Below, piece by piece: positions 15,373-26,241 of a stretch of 64,000 nt of DNA (positions are counted from its first letter, which is position 1; the number at the start of each line of letters is the position of its first letter). Source of the DNA: Brachybacterium sp. UMB0905 (GTDB lineage Bacteria > Actinomycetota > Actinomycetes > Actinomycetales > Dermabacteraceae); the NCBI RefSeq assembly GCF_002871795.1, contig NZ_PNHL01000002.1, positions 259,961 through 323,960 of the forward strand. The letters are read 5' to 3'. The translations under genes and the position numbers were made by a program. Below the pieces are notes generated by a model. It was not told the origin of the DNA, did not search any database, and saw only the letters and a list, made by a program, of their open reading frames with translations.

Positions 15373-18042
15373 TCAGATGTCCAGCTCGGCCTCGGCCGTG
15401 CCGGGATGGGCCATGGCGTGCTCGCGGGCCGCGAGCGGGGTGGGGTAGGTGTCCGTCTCGCCCTCCATCGCCGGGCGGGCCTGGCCACGCTCGATGACGT
15501 ACCGCAGATTCGGATCCGACTTCTCGGGGGCGTTGACGAAGGAGACGAACTTCGCGCGGCGCTCCGGGTCGTTCACGGCCTCCGCCCACTCATCGACATA
15601 GGAGTCCACGTGACGCTGCATGGCCTCCTCGAGCTGCTCTCCGATCCCGAGCGAATCGTCCACGATCACGCGGCGCAGCTCCTCGATGCCGCCCTCGTAC
15701 TCCTCGACCCAGCGGGCGGTGCGCTGCAGCTTGTCGGCCTCCCGCACGTACAGCATGAGGAAGCGGTCGATGCAGCGCACCAGGCGCTCGTCGTCCAGAT
15801 CCTCCACCAGCAGTTTGCCGTGCGCGGGGTTCATGCCGCCGTTGCCGCCCACGTACAGGTTCCAGCCCTTCGTGGTGGCGATGACACCGACGTCCTTGGC
15901 CTGCGCCTCCGCGCACTCGCGGGCGCAGCCGGAGACGGAGATCTTCAGCTTGTGCGGGGAGCGCAGACCCCGGTAGCGCTTCTCGAGCGCGACGGCGAGG
16001 GTGGTGGAGTCCTGCACGCCGAAGCGGCACCAATTGGTGCCCAGGCACGCCTTGACCATGCGCAGCGACTTGCCGTATGCGTGGCCGGACTGGAATCCAG
16101 CGGCGACCAGACGCTCCCAGATCTCCGGCAGCTGCTCGAGGCGCGCGCCGAACATGCCGATGCGCTGGGCGCCGTTGAGCTTGACGTACAGCCCGTAGTC
16201 CTTGGCCACCTGGGCGATGACCATGAGGCCCTCGGGGGTGACCTCACCGGCGGGCATCGCGGGGATCACCGAGTAGGTGCCGTCCTTCTGGATGTTCGCC
16301 ATCACGAAGTCGTTGGTGTCCTGGATGGCGCCCAGCTGGCGGCCGACGGGGTTGTGGCGCCGGCCCGTGATCGCGCCCAGGGTGGACAGGATCGAGGCGA
16401 CCACGGGGCGGCACACCGCGCAGCCGCGCCCGCCGTTGCCGTGGGCGGCGATGACATCGCTGAAGGTGTCCTCGCCGCCGGCCTCGACGAGCTTGAACAG
16501 CTCGGCGCGGGAGTGGTCGAAGTGCTCGCACAGGGCGTGGGAGACCTCGATGCCGGACTTCGCCAGCTCCTGGTTCAGCAGCTTCGTCAGGGTGGGCACG
16601 CAGGAGCCGCACACGGTGCCGGCCGTGGTGCATTCCTTGATCGCGCCCAGGGTGTGGCAGCCCTGCTCGGTGACGGCCCGTCGCACAGTGCCGGCGTCCA
16701 CGTTGTTGCACGAGCACACGGTCGCGTCGTCCGGCAGCTCCGCCCCAGCCATCGCGTCACCGCCGCCGTCGGGGGCGATCACGGCCGATGGGTCAGCGCC
16801 GAGCTTGCGCCCCACGAGTGGGCGCAGCTGGGAGAACAGCTCGATGTCGCCGACGAATACACCGCCCAGCAGCACCTGGGCGTCATCGCTCATGACGAGC
16901 TTGCGGTACATGCGGTGCACGGGGTCCACGAAGGAGACCTCGAGCGCGCCGGGGGAGAGGGCGTTGACGTCACCGAAGGCGGCGGCGTCCACGCCCACGC
17001 CCTTGAGCTTGGTGCCGTCGTCCTTGCGCTGGTGGGTGCGCTTGCGGCCCAGCAGCGTCTCGACGACGACGTCGGCCATGTCATTGCCGGGGGCGATGAG
17101 GCCTGCGCACACGCCGTCGAAGGAGGCGCATTCGCCGATCGCCCAGATGGCGGGATCGGAGGTCTGGCAGGTCTCGCCGACGACGACACCGCCGCGCTCG
17201 CCGATGGCCAGGCCCGCCTCACGGGCGACCTTGTCGCGCGGGCGGATGCCGGTGGAGAACACGACCACGTCGGCGTCCAGCTGCGAGTCATCGGACAGGT
17301 GCGCGGCGCCCAGCGCCCCATCGGCCGCGGGGGTGAAGGCGGTCGCGCCCACGCCGGTGCGCACGTGGATGCCGAGGTCCTCGATGAGCAGACGCAGCAT
17401 CTCGCCGCCGCCCTGGTCCAGCTGCACGGCCATGACGCGGTCGGCGAACTCCACGACGGTGGTGTCCACGTCCATGCCCTTGAGCGCTGCGGCGGCCTCG
17501 AGCCCGAGCACCCCGCCGCCGACGACCACGCCCTTCAGCGGGCGACCGACGATCTCGCCGCGGGAGGTGACCCAGGCGGCGAGGTCCTCGACATCCTGCA
17601 CGGTGCGGTAGTCGAAGATGCCCTCGAGCTCCTTGCCCTCCGCCCGCGGCGACCACGCCCAGGAACCGGTGGCGAGCACCAGGTGGTCGTACTCGTGCAC
17701 CGTGCCCGAGGCGGTGGTGACCTTCTGGCCGTCACGGTCGATGCTCTCGGCCGCGTCCCCGGTGACCAGGGTGATCCGCGCATCGTCCCAGACGGTGGGG
17801 TCCAGGGCCAGCAGATCAGCGTTGCGTGAGCCGAACCAGTTCGACAGGTGTACGCGGTCGTAGGGGCGCTGCGGCTCCTCGCCGATCACAGTGAGCGTCC
17901 AGGTGCCCTCCGGATCCATCGACTGCAGCCGTGCGGCGAAGCGGTGCCCGGTCATGCCGCCGCCGATGACGAGCAGGCGCGCCCCGTCCAGCGGGCGATG
18001 CTCGGAGGTGGGGGCGAGGGGGGAGTGGCCAGGGGTGCTCAT
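15373..18042 (-). CDS. nirB: Nitrite reductase large subunit
   Basis: Reduces nitrite to ammonium in the cytosol. The 889 residues show, in order, FAD-binding (LLVIGGGMTGHRFA), NAD-binding (VVVGGGVLGLEAA), a BFD-like [2Fe-2S] domain with Cys443, Cys445, Cys478 and Cys481, a second Cys-poorer BFD-like segment (GGRGCAVCRP), and the siroheme/[4Fe-4S] half with Cys666, Cys672, Cys706 and Cys710 (CLGTNWC and GCARECAEAQ). All key residues are present. It heads the operon nirB-nirD-cobA. No nitrate reductase or nitrate transporter is in the window, so nitrite may come from elsewhere or from genes outside. Confidence 0.96.
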   Translation of the reverse strand: MSTPGHSPLAPTSEHRPLDGARLLVIGGGMTGHRFAARLQSMDPEGTWTLTVIGEEPQRPYDRVHLSNWFGSRNADLLALDPTVWDDARITLVTGDAAESIDRDGQKVTTASGTVHEYDHLVLATGSWAWSPRAEGKELEGIFDYRTVQDVEDLAAWVTSRGEIVGRPLKGVVVGGGVLGLEAAAALKGMDVDTTVVEFADRVMAVQLDQGGGEMLRLLIEDLGIHVRTGVGATAFTPAADGALGAAHLSDDSQLDADVVVFSTGIRPRDKVAREAGLAIGERGGVVVGETCQTSDPAIWAIGECASFDGVCAGLIAPGNDMADVVVETLLGRKRTHQRKDDGTKLKGVGVDAAAFGDVNALSPGALEVSFVDPVHRMYRKLVMSDDAQVLLGGVFVGDIELFSQLRPLVGRKLGADPSAVIAPDGGGDAMAGAELPDDATVCSCNNVDAGTVRRAVTEQGCHTLGAIKECTTAGTVCGSCVPTLTKLLNQELAKSGIEVSHALCEHFDHSRAELFKLVEAGGEDTFSDVIAAHGNGGRGCAVCRPVVASILSTLGAITGRRHNPVGRQLGAIQDTNDFVMANIQKDGTYSVIPAMPAGEVTPEGLMVIAQVAKDYGLYVKLNGAQRIGMFGARLEQLPEIWERLVAAGFQSGHAYGKSLRMVKACLGTNWCRFGVQDSTTLAVALEKRYRGLRSPHKLKISVSGCARECAEAQAKDVGVIATTKGWNLYVGGNGGMNPAHGKLLVEDLDDERLVRCIDRFLMLYVREADKLQRTARWVEEYEGGIEELRRVIVDDSLGIGEQLEEAMQRHVDSYVDEWAEAVNDPERRAKFVSFVNAPEKSDPNLRYVIERGQARPAMEGETDTYPTPLAAREHAMAHPGTAEAELDI

Positions 18043-18138
18043 GGGCGGTCTACCTCTCGACGAGCCGTGTGACGTCGTGTATACGGTACGCAGAGAGCCT
18101 GCGAGGTGCCAGGACCTCTGTCCGGACCAGGCCGACCA

Positions 18139-18198
18139 TCATCGTGGCGAGGCCTGCCGTCATCGTGGCGAGCTTCGTGACGAAACGGCATCTCGCCA
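18139..18198. promoter_or_regulatory. Repeated TGGCGAG motifs upstream of nirB
   Basis: TCATCGTGGCGAG occurs at 18139-18151 and again at 18160-18172, a spacing of 21 bp (two helical turns). The core TGGCGAG appears inverted as CTCGCCA at 18192-18198. Between them TTCGTGACGAA (18174-18184) is a perfect 11-nt palindrome. These look like binding sites for a regulator of nirB, of the ilv leader, or both. Confidence 0.4.
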
Positions 18199-18232
18199 TG
18201 CGGACGGCTGGATCGTGGGGGATCGGCTGACC

Positions 18233-18238
18233 TAGAGT
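18233..18238 (+). promoter_or_regulatory. -10 element of the ilvBNC leader transcript
   Basis: TAGAGT ends 6 nt before the ATG of the leader peptide at 18245. The spacing implies transcription starts at the leader start codon, giving a leaderless leader peptide. Confidence 0.55.
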
Positions 18239-18244
18239 GACCGC

Positions 18245-18283
18245 ATGCACACGATGATTCTTGTACTCCCCGAGCGCGGCTGA
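18245..18283 (+). CDS. Branched-chain amino acid leader peptide of ilvBNC
   Basis: A 12-codon open frame reads M-H-T-M-I-L-V-L-P-E-R-G. The run Ile-Leu-Val-Leu contains all three branched-chain amino acids, as expected for ribosome-mediated attenuation. It is followed within 31 bases by an intrinsic terminator and then by ilvB. Slow translation at the I-L-V-L codons during amino acid shortage would favour read-through into ilvB. The peptide is judged from composition, position and the terminator; there is no homology test. Confidence 0.75.
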   Translation: MHTMILVLPERG

Positions 18284-18346
18284 CGCCCGTTCGTCGAGAC
18301 GAGACGTCGCCGCGCCCCTCCCCGAGTCCCTGGTGGAGGGGCTTTT
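18276..18346 (+). terminator. ilvBNC attenuator (competing hairpin and intrinsic terminator)
   Basis: GCCCCTCC (18314-18321) pairs with GGAGGGGC (18335-18342) and is followed by TTTT (18343-18346), a true intrinsic terminator. Just upstream, CGCGGC near 18276 can pair with GCCGCG near 18309, with an inner TCGTC/GACGA stem. This hairpin overlaps the end of the leader peptide and the base of the terminator. That is the layout of a classic attenuator. Which pairings form has not been calculated. Confidence 0.75.
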
Positions 18347-18427
18347 CCATGTCCCGGACGGGGTGCGGCGCAAGGCGCGACAATCCCGGGCCCACCGCCC
18401 ATCGACCGAGACGACCCAGGAGCATCG

Positions 18428-20185
18428 ATGACCTCAGAGCAGATGACCGGCGCCAAGGCGTTGGTCGAATCCCTCGAGCACGCCGGGGCCGAGGTCGTCT
18501 TCGGCCTCCCCGGCGGTGCGATCCTGCCCACCTATGACCCGCTGCTGGACGCGAAGAAGCTGCGCCACGTGCTGGTGCGCCATGAGCAGGGCGCCGGCCA
18601 CGCCGCAAGCGGCTACGCGCACGCCACCGGCAAGGTGGGCGTGTGCCTGGCCACCTCCGGCCCGGGCGCCACGAACCTCATCACCCCCATCGCGGATGCG
18701 CAGATGGACTCCATCCCGCTGGTGGCGATCACCGGACAGGTGGGCTCCTCCTTCATCGGCACCGACGCCTTCCAGGAAGCGGACATCGTGGGCATGACCA
18801 TGCCCGTGACCAAGCACAACTTCCTGGTCAAGGACGCCGACGAGATCCCGCGAGTGATCAAGCAGGCCTTCCATATCGCCTCGACCGGTCGGCCCGGCGC
18901 GGTGCTCGTGGACGTCACCAAGGACGCCCAGCAGGCCATGACGAACTTCTCCTGGCCGGAGGGCATGGATCTGCCCGGCTACCGGCCAGATCCCCGCCCC
19001 CATGGCAAGCAGATCCGCGAAGCGGCCTCCCTGCTGCTGCAGGCCAAGCGGCCCGTGTTCCTTCTGGGCGGCGGCGTGATCCGCGGCAATGCCACCGAGG
19101 TGGTGCGCGAGCTCGTGGACCTCTCCGGCGCCCCGTTCGTCACCACGCTCATGGCCCGTGGCGCCCTGCCGGACTCTCACCCGCAGCACCTGGGGATGCC
19201 GGGGATGCACGGCACCGTCTCGGCGGTCTCCGCCCTGCAGCGCGCGGATCTCATCATCGCCATCGGCGCCCGTTTCGATGACCGCGTGACCGGGCGCTTG
19301 GACTCCTTCGCCCCGCATGCGACCGTCGTCCACGCCGATATCGACGCCGCCGAGATCTCCAAGAACGTCGCCGCGGACGTCCCGATCGTCGGTCAGGCGG
19401 CCGATGTCGCCCGCGCTCTGGCCGCGGAACTGCGCGCCCGCCTGGAGGACTCTGACCCGCGGGACTATGAGGCCTGGTGGGGGACGCTGTCGATGCTGCG
19501 CGACACCTACCCGCTGGGCTGGACCGAGACTGCTGATGGCTTCACCGCCCCGCAGAAGGTCATCTCCCGGCTCTCGGAGATCTCCGGGCCGGAGTCGGTG
19601 TACGTGGCCGGGGTGGGGCAGCACCAGATGTGGTCCAGCCAGTTCGTGCGCTATGAGCACCCGCGCACCTGGATCAACTCCGGGGGTCTGGGCACCATGG
19701 GCTACTCGGTCCCCGCGGCGATGGGCGCCAAGGTGGGGCAGCCCGAGAGGACCGTGTGGGCGATCGACGGCGACGGCTGCTTCCAGATGACCAACCAGGA
19801 GCTCGCGACCTGCGTCATCAATGACATCCCGATCAAGGTGGCGCTGATCAACAACTCTTCGCTGGGCATGGTGCGCCAGTGGCAGAACCTGTTCTACGAC
19901 CAGCGCTACTCGCACACCGAGCTGAACACCGGCCACAACTCGCGGCGCGTGCCCGATTTCGTGAAGCTCGCCGAGGCCTACGGCTGCGCGGGGTTGCGCT
20001 GCGAGCAGGAAGAGGACATCGACGCCACCATCGAGCGGGCGATGGAGATCAACGACCGGCCCGTGGTCGTGGACTTCCAGGTCAGCGCCGACGCCATGGT
20101 GTGGCCCATGGTGCCGGCCGGGGTCTCCAATGACGAGATCCAGATCGCGCAGGGCATGAGCCCCGAGTGGGAGAGGGAGATCTGA
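18428..20185 (+). CDS. ilvB: Acetolactate synthase, large (catalytic) subunit
   Basis: Thiamine-diphosphate enzyme of 585 residues that joins two pyruvates to acetolactate, or pyruvate and 2-ketobutyrate to acetohydroxybutyrate. The N-terminus [20 protein letters not shown] is typical, GLPGGAILP follows, and the ThDP/Mg2+ motif begins [15 protein letters not shown] in the C-terminal third. AGGAG lies just ahead of the ATG. It is first in ilvB-ilvN-ilvC and is controlled by the attenuator upstream. Confidence 0.97.
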   Translation: MTSEQMTGAKALVESLEHAGAEVVFGLPGGAILPTYDPLLDAKKLRHVLVRHEQGAGHAASGYAHATGKVGVCLATSGPGATNLITPIADAQMDSIPLVAITGQVGSSFIGTDAFQEADIVGMTMPVTKHNFLVKDADEIPRVIKQAFHIASTGRPGAVLVDVTKDAQQAMTNFSWPEGMDLPGYRPDPRPHGKQIREAASLLLQAKRPVFLLGGGVIRGNATEVVRELVDLSGAPFVTTLMARGALPDSHPQHLGMPGMHGTVSAVSALQRADLIIAIGARFDDRVTGRLDSFAPHATVVHADIDAAEISKNVAADVPIVGQAADVARALAAELRARLEDSDPRDYEAWWGTLSMLRDTYPLGWTETADGFTAPQKVISRLSEISGPESVYVAGVGQHQMWSSQFVRYEHPRTWINSGGLGTMGYSVPAAMGAKVGQPERTVWAIDGDGCFQMTNQELATCVINDIPIKVALINNSSLGMVRQWQNLFYDQRYSHTELNTGHNSRRVPDFVKLAEAYGCAGLRCEQEEDIDATIERAMEINDRPVVVDFQVSADAMVWPMVPAGVSNDEIQIAQGMSPEWEREI

Positions 20186-20186
20186 G

Positions 20187-20771
20187 ATGAGCATCCATGG
20201 CAACGCCCCGAGCACTTCGACGAGCACGCGTGCCTCCTCCACGACGGACACCGTCATGCGGCCCGGCAGTCAGACGCTGTCGGTGCTGGTGGAGAACAAG
20301 CCTGGCGCCCTCACGCGCGTCACCGGCCTGTTCTCCCGGCGCGGCTACAACATCTCCTCGCTGGCCGTCGGTCCCACCGAGCATCCGGAGATCTCCCGCA
20401 TCACCGTGGTGGTCGATGTGGATCAGCACCGGCTCGAGCAGATCACCAAGCAGCTGAACAAGCTTGTGAACGTGCTGAAGATCGTGCAGTTCGATCCGCG
20501 CACCACGGTGCAGCGCGAGCTGATCCTCATCAAGGTCACGGCCGACAACTCGACCCGTACCTCGGTGCTGGAGATCGTGCAGATGTTCCGCGCCAAGGTG
20601 GTCGATGCCGCCGCGGACGCGGTGACCATCGAGGCCACCGGCACCCAGGACAAGCTCACCGCCCTGCTGGGCATGCTCGAGGAGTTCGGCATCCGGGAAA
20701 TCGTGAAGTCCGGTGAGGTGGCCATCGGCCGCGGTGCCCGGGCCATGACCGACCGTGCCCTGCTGCACTGA
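20187..20771 (+). CDS. ilvN: Acetolactate synthase, small (regulatory) subunit
   Basis: Regulatory subunit of 194 residues, which in the family confers valine feedback inhibition. The ACT domain begins at LSVLVENKPGALTRVTGLF and includes RRGYNISSLAVGPTEHP. A C-terminal domain follows (RELILIKVTA... GEVAIGRG). An extra Ser/Thr-rich N-terminal tail of about 28 residues precedes the ACT domain; an internal start at the ATG before RPGSQTLS (near 20256) would remove it. The first ATG is one base after the ilvB stop, supporting coupling. Confidence 0.95.
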   Translation: MSIHGNAPSTSTSTRASSTTDTVMRPGSQTLSVLVENKPGALTRVTGLFSRRGYNISSLAVGPTEHPEISRITVVVDVDQHRLEQITKQLNKLVNVLKIVQFDPRTTVQRELILIKVTADNSTRTSVLEIVQMFRAKVVDAAADAVTIEATGTQDKLTALLGMLEEFGIREIVKSGEVAIGRGARAMTDRALLH

Positions 20772-20823
20772 CCCGCGCGATCACATCGCGAGATCCCCTC
20801 TCAGACCGTAAGACGATGGGCGG

Positions 20824-21897
<1,074 letters not shown>

Positions 21898-21944
21898 GCG
21901 CAGCGCTCTCGCGCACGCCGCAGGGTGCGCGCCCCAGACCGGAT

Positions 21945-21980
21945 GGACGGCGGGTCCCCACCAGGGCCCGCCGTCCTCTA
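21945..21980 (+). terminator. Terminator after ilvC
   Basis: GGACGGCGGG (21945-21954) pairs perfectly with CCCGCCGTCC (21967-21976), followed by TCTA. It separates ilvBNC from the lipoprotein gene. Confidence 0.65.
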
Positions 21981-22039
21981 TCGTGCTCGGGTGGTTCCAG
22001 CGTGGAGCCGACAGCACACGGGGATGGGGGAGACGCCGC

Positions 22040-23356
22040 ATGATGCGCAGCGCACGAGACACCGCACGCACGATGACCACGCGCCGCACCGCCCTGGCGG
22101 GTCTGGGGACGCTCGGCGTGGTGAGCGCCGCAAGCGCCTGCTCGCTGCTACCGGGCCTCGGCGGGGAGAAGGACCCCGTGCCGTCCGGTGGGGGGAAGGA
22201 CCAGCCCGAGCCCAGCGACGGCGGCGAGGAAACGACGCCGGCGGATCCGTTCGTGGACTGGGCGACGATCGCGGACCTCGAGAGCGTCGAGGTGGACCTC
22301 GTTGCCGCGGATGAGCGATACGGCACGACGACGGGGACCCTTGAGCGCAAGGACCGCTTCGGCAGCTGGACGAGCCTCGGCTTCCCCGAGGACAGCCCGA
22401 TGCGCACCGACACGCCGCGGGCGGTGGATCCCGCGGCGCTCGAGGTCGATGATGAGAAGACCCTGAACGGCTTTTCCTCGAACGCCCTGCGGACCAATGC
22501 CGTGGTCCTGCTGGATACCCCTCTGCTGTTCGAGGCGGACAACGGGCGGTACGAGGAGGTCGCCCCCGCGGTGCTCGAGCCCCTGGGCCTCGCCGACGTG
22601 GTGGACCCGGCCAACTTCCACCAGCTCTTCGAGAATTCGCCGGTCTCCGCCTCCCCGGATCCCGAGCAGGGGCTCCCCGAGCTGTTCGGCATCGAGCCGG
22701 CACCGTACGACCCGGAGGCGGTGCGCATGCATGTGCTCTCCCACGGCATGGTGGTCGACCGTAACTCCCCCCAGTTCGAGGGGAACCGCTATATCTCCAC
22801 GGTGCTCGGAGCCACCCCGGTCACCCTGGATGGGGAGGAGCGGATCCTCTACCGCACGAGCACGTTCATGGCCGGGATCGATGATCCCGGCAGCATGCTT
22901 TACCTCGGCATCGGCATCGGGTACACCGTGGGGCCGGTCCTCGAGGATCCGCTGGTGCTCCCGGTGCTGGCGGCGAGCGAGGTGCCCTCCGACTGGGTCG
23001 AGCACACCAAGGATCAGCTGACCATGCGTTTGCCTGCAGACCTGGGGGATCCGGAGGATGTCGAGGTCACCCTGCACTTCGGCGGGAAGGGCGCCTCGAA
23101 CTTCGTCATGCATCACCGGATCGGAGCGACCTCGCCCTATCCACTCTCAGACGGTACGCATGCTGTGCGCGGTGAGGTCGACGGTGCGGAGCTGGCGGTC
23201 GTCGCCGCGCAAACTATGCACGATGGCTCTACCGGCCTGTGGTTCACGATCCATGGCCCCGAGGACACCTACTGGCTGCGCATCACCGATCTCACCGAGG
23301 ACGAGGCGGCGACCCTCGCTCCGCAGATTCTCGGCGGCTTGCGTCTTACATCGTGA
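22040..23356 (+). CDS. Exported lipoprotein of unknown function
   Basis: A 438-residue protein not recognised as a known family. The N-terminus has an RR pair followed by a hydrophobic segment (TALAGLGTLGVVSAASAC) ending at a probable lipobox Cys, which suggests Tat- or Sec-dependent export and lipid anchoring. A low-complexity Gly/Pro/Asp/Glu-rich linker comes next, then a globular domain with many acidic residues. GGGGAG lies 7 nt before the ATG at 22040, so upstream in-frame starts are not used. It sits between ilvC and serA, with its own probable -10 (TATCGT, 21979-21984), so a link with amino acid synthesis is not implied. Confidence 0.75.
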   Translation: MMRSARDTARTMTTRRTALAGLGTLGVVSAASACSLLPGLGGEKDPVPSGGGKDQPEPSDGGEETTPADPFVDWATIADLESVEVDLVAADERYGTTTGTLERKDRFGSWTSLGFPEDSPMRTDTPRAVDPAALEVDDEKTLNGFSSNALRTNAVVLLDTPLLFEADNGRYEEVAPAVLEPLGLADVVDPANFHQLFENSPVSASPDPEQGLPELFGIEPAPYDPEAVRMHVLSHGMVVDRNSPQFEGNRYISTVLGATPVTLDGEERILYRTSTFMAGIDDPGSMLYLGIGIGYTVGPVLEDPLVLPVLAASEVPSDWVEHTKDQLTMRLPADLGDPEDVEVTLHFGGKGASNFVMHHRIGATSPYPLSDGTHAVRGEVDGAELAVVAAQTMHDGSTGLWFTIHGPEDTYWLRITDLTEDEAATLAPQILGGLRLTS

Positions 23357-23385
23357 TCCAAGTGCCCGCATGGCGGACGCGGCGA

Positions 23386-23391
23386 TAGTCT
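23386..23391 (+). promoter_or_regulatory. Candidate -10 element for serA
   Basis: TAGTCT lies 61 bases before the serA ATG, in the gap after the lipoprotein gene. It fits TANNNT; no matching -35 was identified. Confidence 0.35.
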
Positions 23392-23452
23392 GAGCGCGGC
23401 CATGGCGGCAGGCGGACCGCCTGCTGCCACCCCTGATCTGAAAGGCGCCCCT

Positions 23453-25057
23453 ATGACTCCCGTCGTGCTGCTCGCCGAGGAGCTCTCGCCCGCCACCCTC
23501 GAAGCCCTCGGCGAGGGAGTCGAGATCCGCCACGTGGACGGCACCGACCGGCCCGCCCTGCTGGCGGCCGCCGCCCAGGCCGACGCTCTCCTCATTCGCT
23601 CCGCCACCCAGGTGGATGCTGAGCTGCTCGCCGCGGCCCCGTCCCTCAAGGTCGTCGCCCGCGCCGGCGTGGGCCTCGACAATGTGGACGTCCCCGCCGC
23701 GACCGCTGCCGGGGTCATGGTCATCAACGCCCCCACCTCCAACATCACCTCCGCTGCTGAGCTCGCGATCGCCCTGATCCTCGCCTCCCTGCGGAACCTG
23801 GGCCGCGCCGATGCCTCCGTCAAGGCCGGCAAGTGGGAGCGCAAGCAGCTCACCGGCGTGGAACTGCTGGGCAAGACCGTCGGCATCGTGGGCTTCGGCC
23901 GCATTGGCCAGCTGGTCGCCGAGCGTCTCGCTCCCTTCGGCGTGCAGCTGCTCGCCCACGACCCCTACGTCAACCACACTCGCGCCGCCGAGCTCGGCGC
24001 CCGCGTGGTGGAGCTCGACGAGCTCATGCGCAGCGCCGACGTCATCACCGTCCATATGCCGAAGACCCCTGAGACCACCGGGATGATCGGCGCTGAGCAG
24101 CTGGCGCTCGCCAAGCCCGGCCTGCACCTGGTCAATGCCGCCCGCGGCGGGCTCATCGATGAACAGGCCCTCTACGACGCGCTGTCGACCGGCCGGATCG
24201 CCGGGGCGGCCCTGGATGTGTATTCGAGCGAGCCCCCCAGCCAGAGCCCCACTGCCGCACAGCTGCTGGAGCTGCCGAACCTCACCCTCACCCCGCATCT
24301 GGGTGCCTCCACCGCCGAGGCACAGGAGAAAGCCGGTGTGGCCGTGGCCCGCTCGGTGCGGCTGGCGCTCGCCGGAGAGCTCGTGCCCGATGCCGTGAAC
24401 GTCGCCGGTGGGGCGATCGATGACCTGGTGCGCCCCGGCGTGGCGCTCGCCGACCGGCTCGGCCAGCTGTTCACCGCCCTCGCCGGTGAGGCCCCCGAGC
24501 TGCTGGACATCGAGGTGCGCGGCGAGATCGCAAGCCGGGACGTGACCGCCCTGAAGCTCTCCGCCCTGCGCGGCATGTTCCGCTCCGTGGTCACCGAACA
24601 GGTCAGCTACGTCAACGCCCCGGTCCTCGCCGAAGAGCGCGGCATCACCGTGCAGCTCGTGACCGACGAGACCGCCGAACGCTTCCGGAATGTGGTGGGG
24701 TTGCGCGGCACCCTGCGCAACGGAGAGGTCATCCACGTGGCCGGCACCCTCTCCGGGGTCGATCAGGCCCAGAAGATCGTGCAGATCGGCGAGCACGCCA
24801 TGGACGTGCCGCTCAGCGACCATCTGCTGCTGATCCGCTACGACGACGGCCCCGGCCTGATCGGCCGCTACGGCGCGCTGCTGGGCGAGGCCGATGTCAA
24901 CATCGCTGGCATGCAGGTCTCCCGCGCCGGCGACCACGTCGGCTCCGAGGCGCTCGTGGTGCTGAACCTCGACTCGAGCGTCGAGCGCGAGGTCGCCGAG
25001 CAGATCGGTGCGGAGATCGGCGCCCACTCCATCCACGCTGTCGATCTCGTCTACTGA
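23453..25057 (+). CDS. serA: D-3-phosphoglycerate dehydrogenase, long form
   Basis: First committed step of serine synthesis: oxidises 3-phosphoglycerate to phosphohydroxypyruvate with NAD+. The 534 residues correspond to the actinobacterial long form with substrate-binding, Rossmann ([17 protein letters not shown]), intervening (allosteric substrate-binding) and C-terminal ACT domains ([21 protein letters not shown]), so serine feedback control is likely. The ATG at 23453 is preferred over the open frame from 23402 because homology begins at [12 protein letters not shown]. It heads a likely serA-leuB-ilvE-cimA transcription unit with gaps of 41, 63 and 7 bases. Confidence 0.95.
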   Translation: MTPVVLLAEELSPATLEALGEGVEIRHVDGTDRPALLAAAAQADALLIRSATQVDAELLAAAPSLKVVARAGVGLDNVDVPAATAAGVMVINAPTSNITSAAELAIALILASLRNLGRADASVKAGKWERKQLTGVELLGKTVGIVGFGRIGQLVAERLAPFGVQLLAHDPYVNHTRAAELGARVVELDELMRSADVITVHMPKTPETTGMIGAEQLALAKPGLHLVNAARGGLIDEQALYDALSTGRIAGAALDVYSSEPPSQSPTAAQLLELPNLTLTPHLGASTAEAQEKAGVAVARSVRLALAGELVPDAVNVAGGAIDDLVRPGVALADRLGQLFTALAGEAPELLDIEVRGEIASRDVTALKLSALRGMFRSVVTEQVSYVNAPVLAEERGITVQLVTDETAERFRNVVGLRGTLRNGEVIHVAGTLSGVDQAQKIVQIGEHAMDVPLSDHLLLIRYDDGPGLIGRYGALLGEADVNIAGMQVSRAGDHVGSEALVVLNLDSSVEREVAEQIGAEIGAHSIHAVDLVY

Positions 25058-25098
25058 CCACACCTGCTGCGAGACCACCCCTGCTGCGAAGGACACCC

Positions 25099-26178
25099 AT
25101 GACTGCCCCCACCTCACAGAACCCCACCTCGACCCTGCGCCTGGCCGTCATCGCCGGTGACGGCATCGGCCAGGAGGTCGTCCCACAGGGACTGCGTGCC
25201 CTGCGCGCGGCCCTCGAGCCCGTCGGCGTGCAGGTCGAGACCACCGAGGTGGACCTCGGCGCCGGCCGCTGGCACCGCACCGGGGAGACCCTCACGGATC
25301 AGGACATGGCCCAGCTGGCTGAGCACGATGCGATCCTGCTGGGAGCCGTGGGCGATCCCGGGGTGCCCTCCGGGGTGCTCGAGCGCGGCCTGCTGCTCAA
25401 GCTGCGCTTCGGCTTCGAGCACTACGTGAACCTGCGGCCCACTGTGTTGAGCGCCGGGGTGCCCTCCCCGCTCGCCGAGCCCGGTGAGGTGGATTTCCTC
25501 GTGGTGCGGGAAGGGACCGAGGGGCCGTACGTCGGCAACGGCGGCACCCTGCGCGAGGGCACCGACCTCGAGGTCGCCACCGAGGTCTCTCTGAACACCG
25601 CCGTGGGCGTGGAGCGCGTGGTGCGCTACGCCTTCGAGCAGGCCCAGCGCCGTCGCGGTCACCTCACCCTCGTGCACAAGCACAATGTGCTGGTCCACGC
25701 CGGTCGCCTGTGGCAGCGGATCGTCGACCGCGTCGCCGAGGAGCACCCGGAGGTCACCGTGGACTACGCCCACGTGGATGCGGCGACGATCTACATGGTC
25801 ACCGACCCCTCCCGTTTCGACGTCATCGTCACCGACAACCTCTTCGGCGATATCCTCACCGACCTCGCCGCGGCGATCGGCGGTGGCATCGGCCTGGCTG
25901 CGAGCGGGAACATCAACCCCACCGGTGACTTCCCCTCGATGTTCGAGCCCGTCCACGGCTCGGCCCCGGACATCGCCGGACAGGACCTCGCCGACCCCAC
26001 CGCGACCGTGCTGTCCGTGGCGCTCATGCTCGACCACCTGGGGCACGTCGAACCGGCTGCCGCCGTTCGGGCCGCCGTCGCGAACGACCTCGCCGCCCGC
26101 GGCACCGACCCCGAGCTCGCCTCCCGCGGAACCCGCGCGATCGGCGATGCCCTGGTCCAGGCCATCACCGCGCGCTGA
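25099..26178 (+). CDS. leuB: 3-isopropylmalate dehydrogenase
   Basis: NAD+- and metal-dependent decarboxylating dehydrogenase of 359 residues. Family motifs are present: [12 protein letters not shown] near residue 15, [13 protein letters not shown] with the substrate-binding arginines, and [26 protein letters not shown] with the metal-binding aspartates. Beyond leucine synthesis, the enzyme should act on 3-methylmalate in the citramalate route to isoleucine, which fits its place just upstream of ilvE and cimA. The sequence alone cannot exclude use of other beta-hydroxy acids such as tartrate. Confidence 0.93.
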   Translation: MTAPTSQNPTSTLRLAVIAGDGIGQEVVPQGLRALRAALEPVGVQVETTEVDLGAGRWHRTGETLTDQDMAQLAEHDAILLGAVGDPGVPSGVLERGLLLKLRFGFEHYVNLRPTVLSAGVPSPLAEPGEVDFLVVREGTEGPYVGNGGTLREGTDLEVATEVSLNTAVGVERVVRYAFEQAQRRRGHLTLVHKHNVLVHAGRLWQRIVDRVAEEHPEVTVDYAHVDAATIYMVTDPSRFDVIVTDNLFGDILTDLAAAIGGGIGLAASGNINPTGDFPSMFEPVHGSAPDIAGQDLADPTATVLSVALMLDHLGHVEPAAAVRAAVANDLAARGTDPELASRGTRAIGDALVQAITAR

Positions 26179-26241
26179 GCGACGGATCCGCGCCGGATCT
26201 GCGAGACAATGACCCCACCCCCACGCAGCGAGGAGACCACT

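Larger units (their letters stand above)
18043..18427. other. Divergent nirB / ilv leader control region
   Basis: This 385-base gap between the divergent nir and ilv operons holds the nirB upstream region (18043-18230) and the ilv promoter, leader peptide and attenuator (18233-18346). The nir half contains two direct copies of TCATCGTGGCGAG exactly 21 bp apart, an inverted CTCGCCA, and the palindrome TTCGTGACGAA. Confidence 0.7.
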
